In this document: positions 5,325 to 6,098 of the stretch, piece by piece
Layout: the number at the start of each line of letters is the position of its first letter
Numbering within the stretch: the stretch's first letter is position 1
From: an uncultured Saprospiraceae bacterium
GTDB lineage: Bacteria; Bacteroidota; Bacteroidia; Chitinophagales; Saprospiraceae
Reading direction: 5' to 3'
NCBI GenBank assembly: GCA_937930625.1
Contig: CALHBW010000294.1
Location: forward strand, 1 to 6,098
Length of the DNA: 6,098 nt
Translations under genes and position numbers: made by a program
Notes under the pieces: generated by a model
The model's database searches: none
Told to the model about the DNA's origin: nothing
Seen by the model: the letters and a program-made list of their open reading frames with translations, nothing else

Positions 5325-6098
5325 ATGAAAAGAAATATACTACTATTTTCCCTGCTAATATCCATTCAATTCGCCTATGCCCAAGCCGAACTTCCCGACG
5401 ATTTCTACGAAATCGAAGTGAGCAACGCTTGGGATATTCCTGTTGGTTTTACCTTCGATGAAACGGGCAAAATGTACGTATGGGAAAAACCCGGACGGGT
5501 GCATATCGTCGATACCAATGGGCTGCGTTTGCCCTTGCCTTTGTTGGATATTCGGGAGGAAGTTTCGCCTTTTGGAGATATGGGTTTGTTGGGTTTCGCG
5601 CTCGACCCGAACTTCTTGGAAAATGGTCATTTCTATACTGCCTACGCGGTGGACGGGCATTACCTGCGGCATTTCGGTACGCCGGAATATCATCCTGATA
5701 CGAGTCGTTTGGAAGCCTCGATTGGTCGCGTGACGCGCTTTACGGCAGATGCGGCGACTAATTTTGAGACGCTTGTACCGGGCAGTCGCAAGGTATTGAT
5801 TGGTGAAAGTATCACGACGGGTGTGCCTTTGATGCAGAAAATTCATTCGCCGGGCGCATTGGTTTTTGGGACAGATGGTACGCTCTTGGTCGCTTCGGGC
5901 GATGGGACTTCTCTGCAAAATTTTGAAGAGCAAGGCTTGGCAGACGGCATCATCACGCCAAAGGAAAATGTCAACTCGTTTCGCGCACAACTCATTGATT
6001 CTCATAATGGTAAAATACTTCGTATCAATCCCGAAACAGGCGATGGCGTACCGAGCAATCCATTTTATGATGCCGAAAATCCGCGTGCGCCACGCTCC
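5325..6098 (+). CDS. Second secreted PQQ-dependent glucose/sorbosone dehydrogenase-like protein, N-terminal part (cut by window edge)
   Basis: 258 codons are present from the ATG at 5325 and the frame is still open at the last base. Residues 1-19 form a signal peptide (AYA before Gln20). The rest aligns with the propeller of the dehydrogenase at 684-3443: 51 of 75 residues match in the first stretch (LPDDFYE to LGF.LDP). The catalytic-type histidine is His174 in IHSPGALVFGTDG, and LIDSHNGKILRI (223-234) follows. The Arg-Asn PQQ contact and any PKD or sorting domains would lie beyond the edge. After SGDG it lacks about 16 residues that the first enzyme carries in the same loop (residues 201-224 there). 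The same orientation and the divergent small secreted gene upstream show a tandem duplication. Reaction and location should match the first copy; the substrate is unknown. A long antisense frame at 5355-6005 is only its shadow. Confidence 0.9.
   Translation, partial: MKRNILLFSLLISIQFAYAQAELPDDFYEIEVSNAWDIPVGFTFDETGKMYVWEKPGRVHIVDTNGLRLPLPLLDIREEVSPFGDMGLLGFALDPNFLENGHFYTAYAVDGHYLRHFGTPEYHPDTSRLEASIGRVTRFTADAATNFETLVPGSRKVLIGESITTGVPLMQKIHSPGALVFGTDGTLLVASGDGTSLQNFEEQGLADGIITPKENVNSFRAQLIDSHNGKILRINPETGDGVPSNPFYDAENPRAPRS

Noticed and set aside
5355..6005. 216-codon open frame on the minus strand, similar to a minus-strand frame at 915-1214
   Set aside because: Both lie antisense to the two dehydrogenase propellers. 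Their mutual similarity follows from the sense-strand paralogy, and they are rich in Arg, His and Cys as typical shadow frames.
1..6098. Mobile element, CRISPR or phage content
   Set aside because: No transposase, integrase, terminal inverted repeats, spaced direct repeats or cas genes are seen; the duplication is of ordinary genes.

Overview
The window comes from a member of the Bacteroidota, shown by protein architecture rather than by any marker gene. There is a secreted enzyme ending in a type IX secretion (T9SS) type A sorting domain, a Bacteroidota-style lipoprotein signal (C16 after Phe-Ser), AT-rich intergenic DNA, start codons without a Shine-Dalgarno sequence, and one good match to the Bacteroidota promoter (TTG ... 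TAnnTTTG). Genus or family cannot be read from the sequence.

Layout from left to right. (1) Bases 1-170 hold the first 56 codons of a minus-strand gene for a small secreted protein, cut by the window edge. (2) Bases 171-683 are a long intergenic region. Its left half looks like a free-standing small RNA locus on the plus strand: promoter, three hairpins, intrinsic terminator. It also holds a second terminator-like inverted repeat and a very AT-rich stretch. (3) 684-3443 (+) encodes a 919-residue secreted PQQ-type glucose/sorbosone dehydrogenase with PKD-like modules and a T9SS tail. (4) It converges, with only a 10-base gap, on a minus-strand operon-like set: 5151-4606 (181 aa secreted protein), 4597-4019 (192 aa secreted paralogue) and 3972-3454 (172 aa lipoprotein). 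(5) 5152-5324 is a 173-base divergent intergenic region. (6) 5325-6098 (+) begins a second, closely related sugar dehydrogenase that runs off the right edge.

The window is therefore part of a repeated array. A minus-strand small secreted protein of one family lies divergently upstream of a plus-strand sugar dehydrogenase, and this arrangement occurs twice. The left-edge gene matches the 192-residue gene at 48 of 56 residues, and the two dehydrogenases match at about two thirds of residues, so both halves of the unit were duplicated. The dehydrogenases would act outside the cytoplasm, with the first one probably exported and anchored by T9SS. The small secreted proteins and the lipoprotein have no known function that I can assign, and their link to the enzymes is inferred from position only.

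I see no transposase, integrase, CRISPR array, tRNA or rRNA. The observation that best deserves follow-up is the candidate small RNA at about 193-336.
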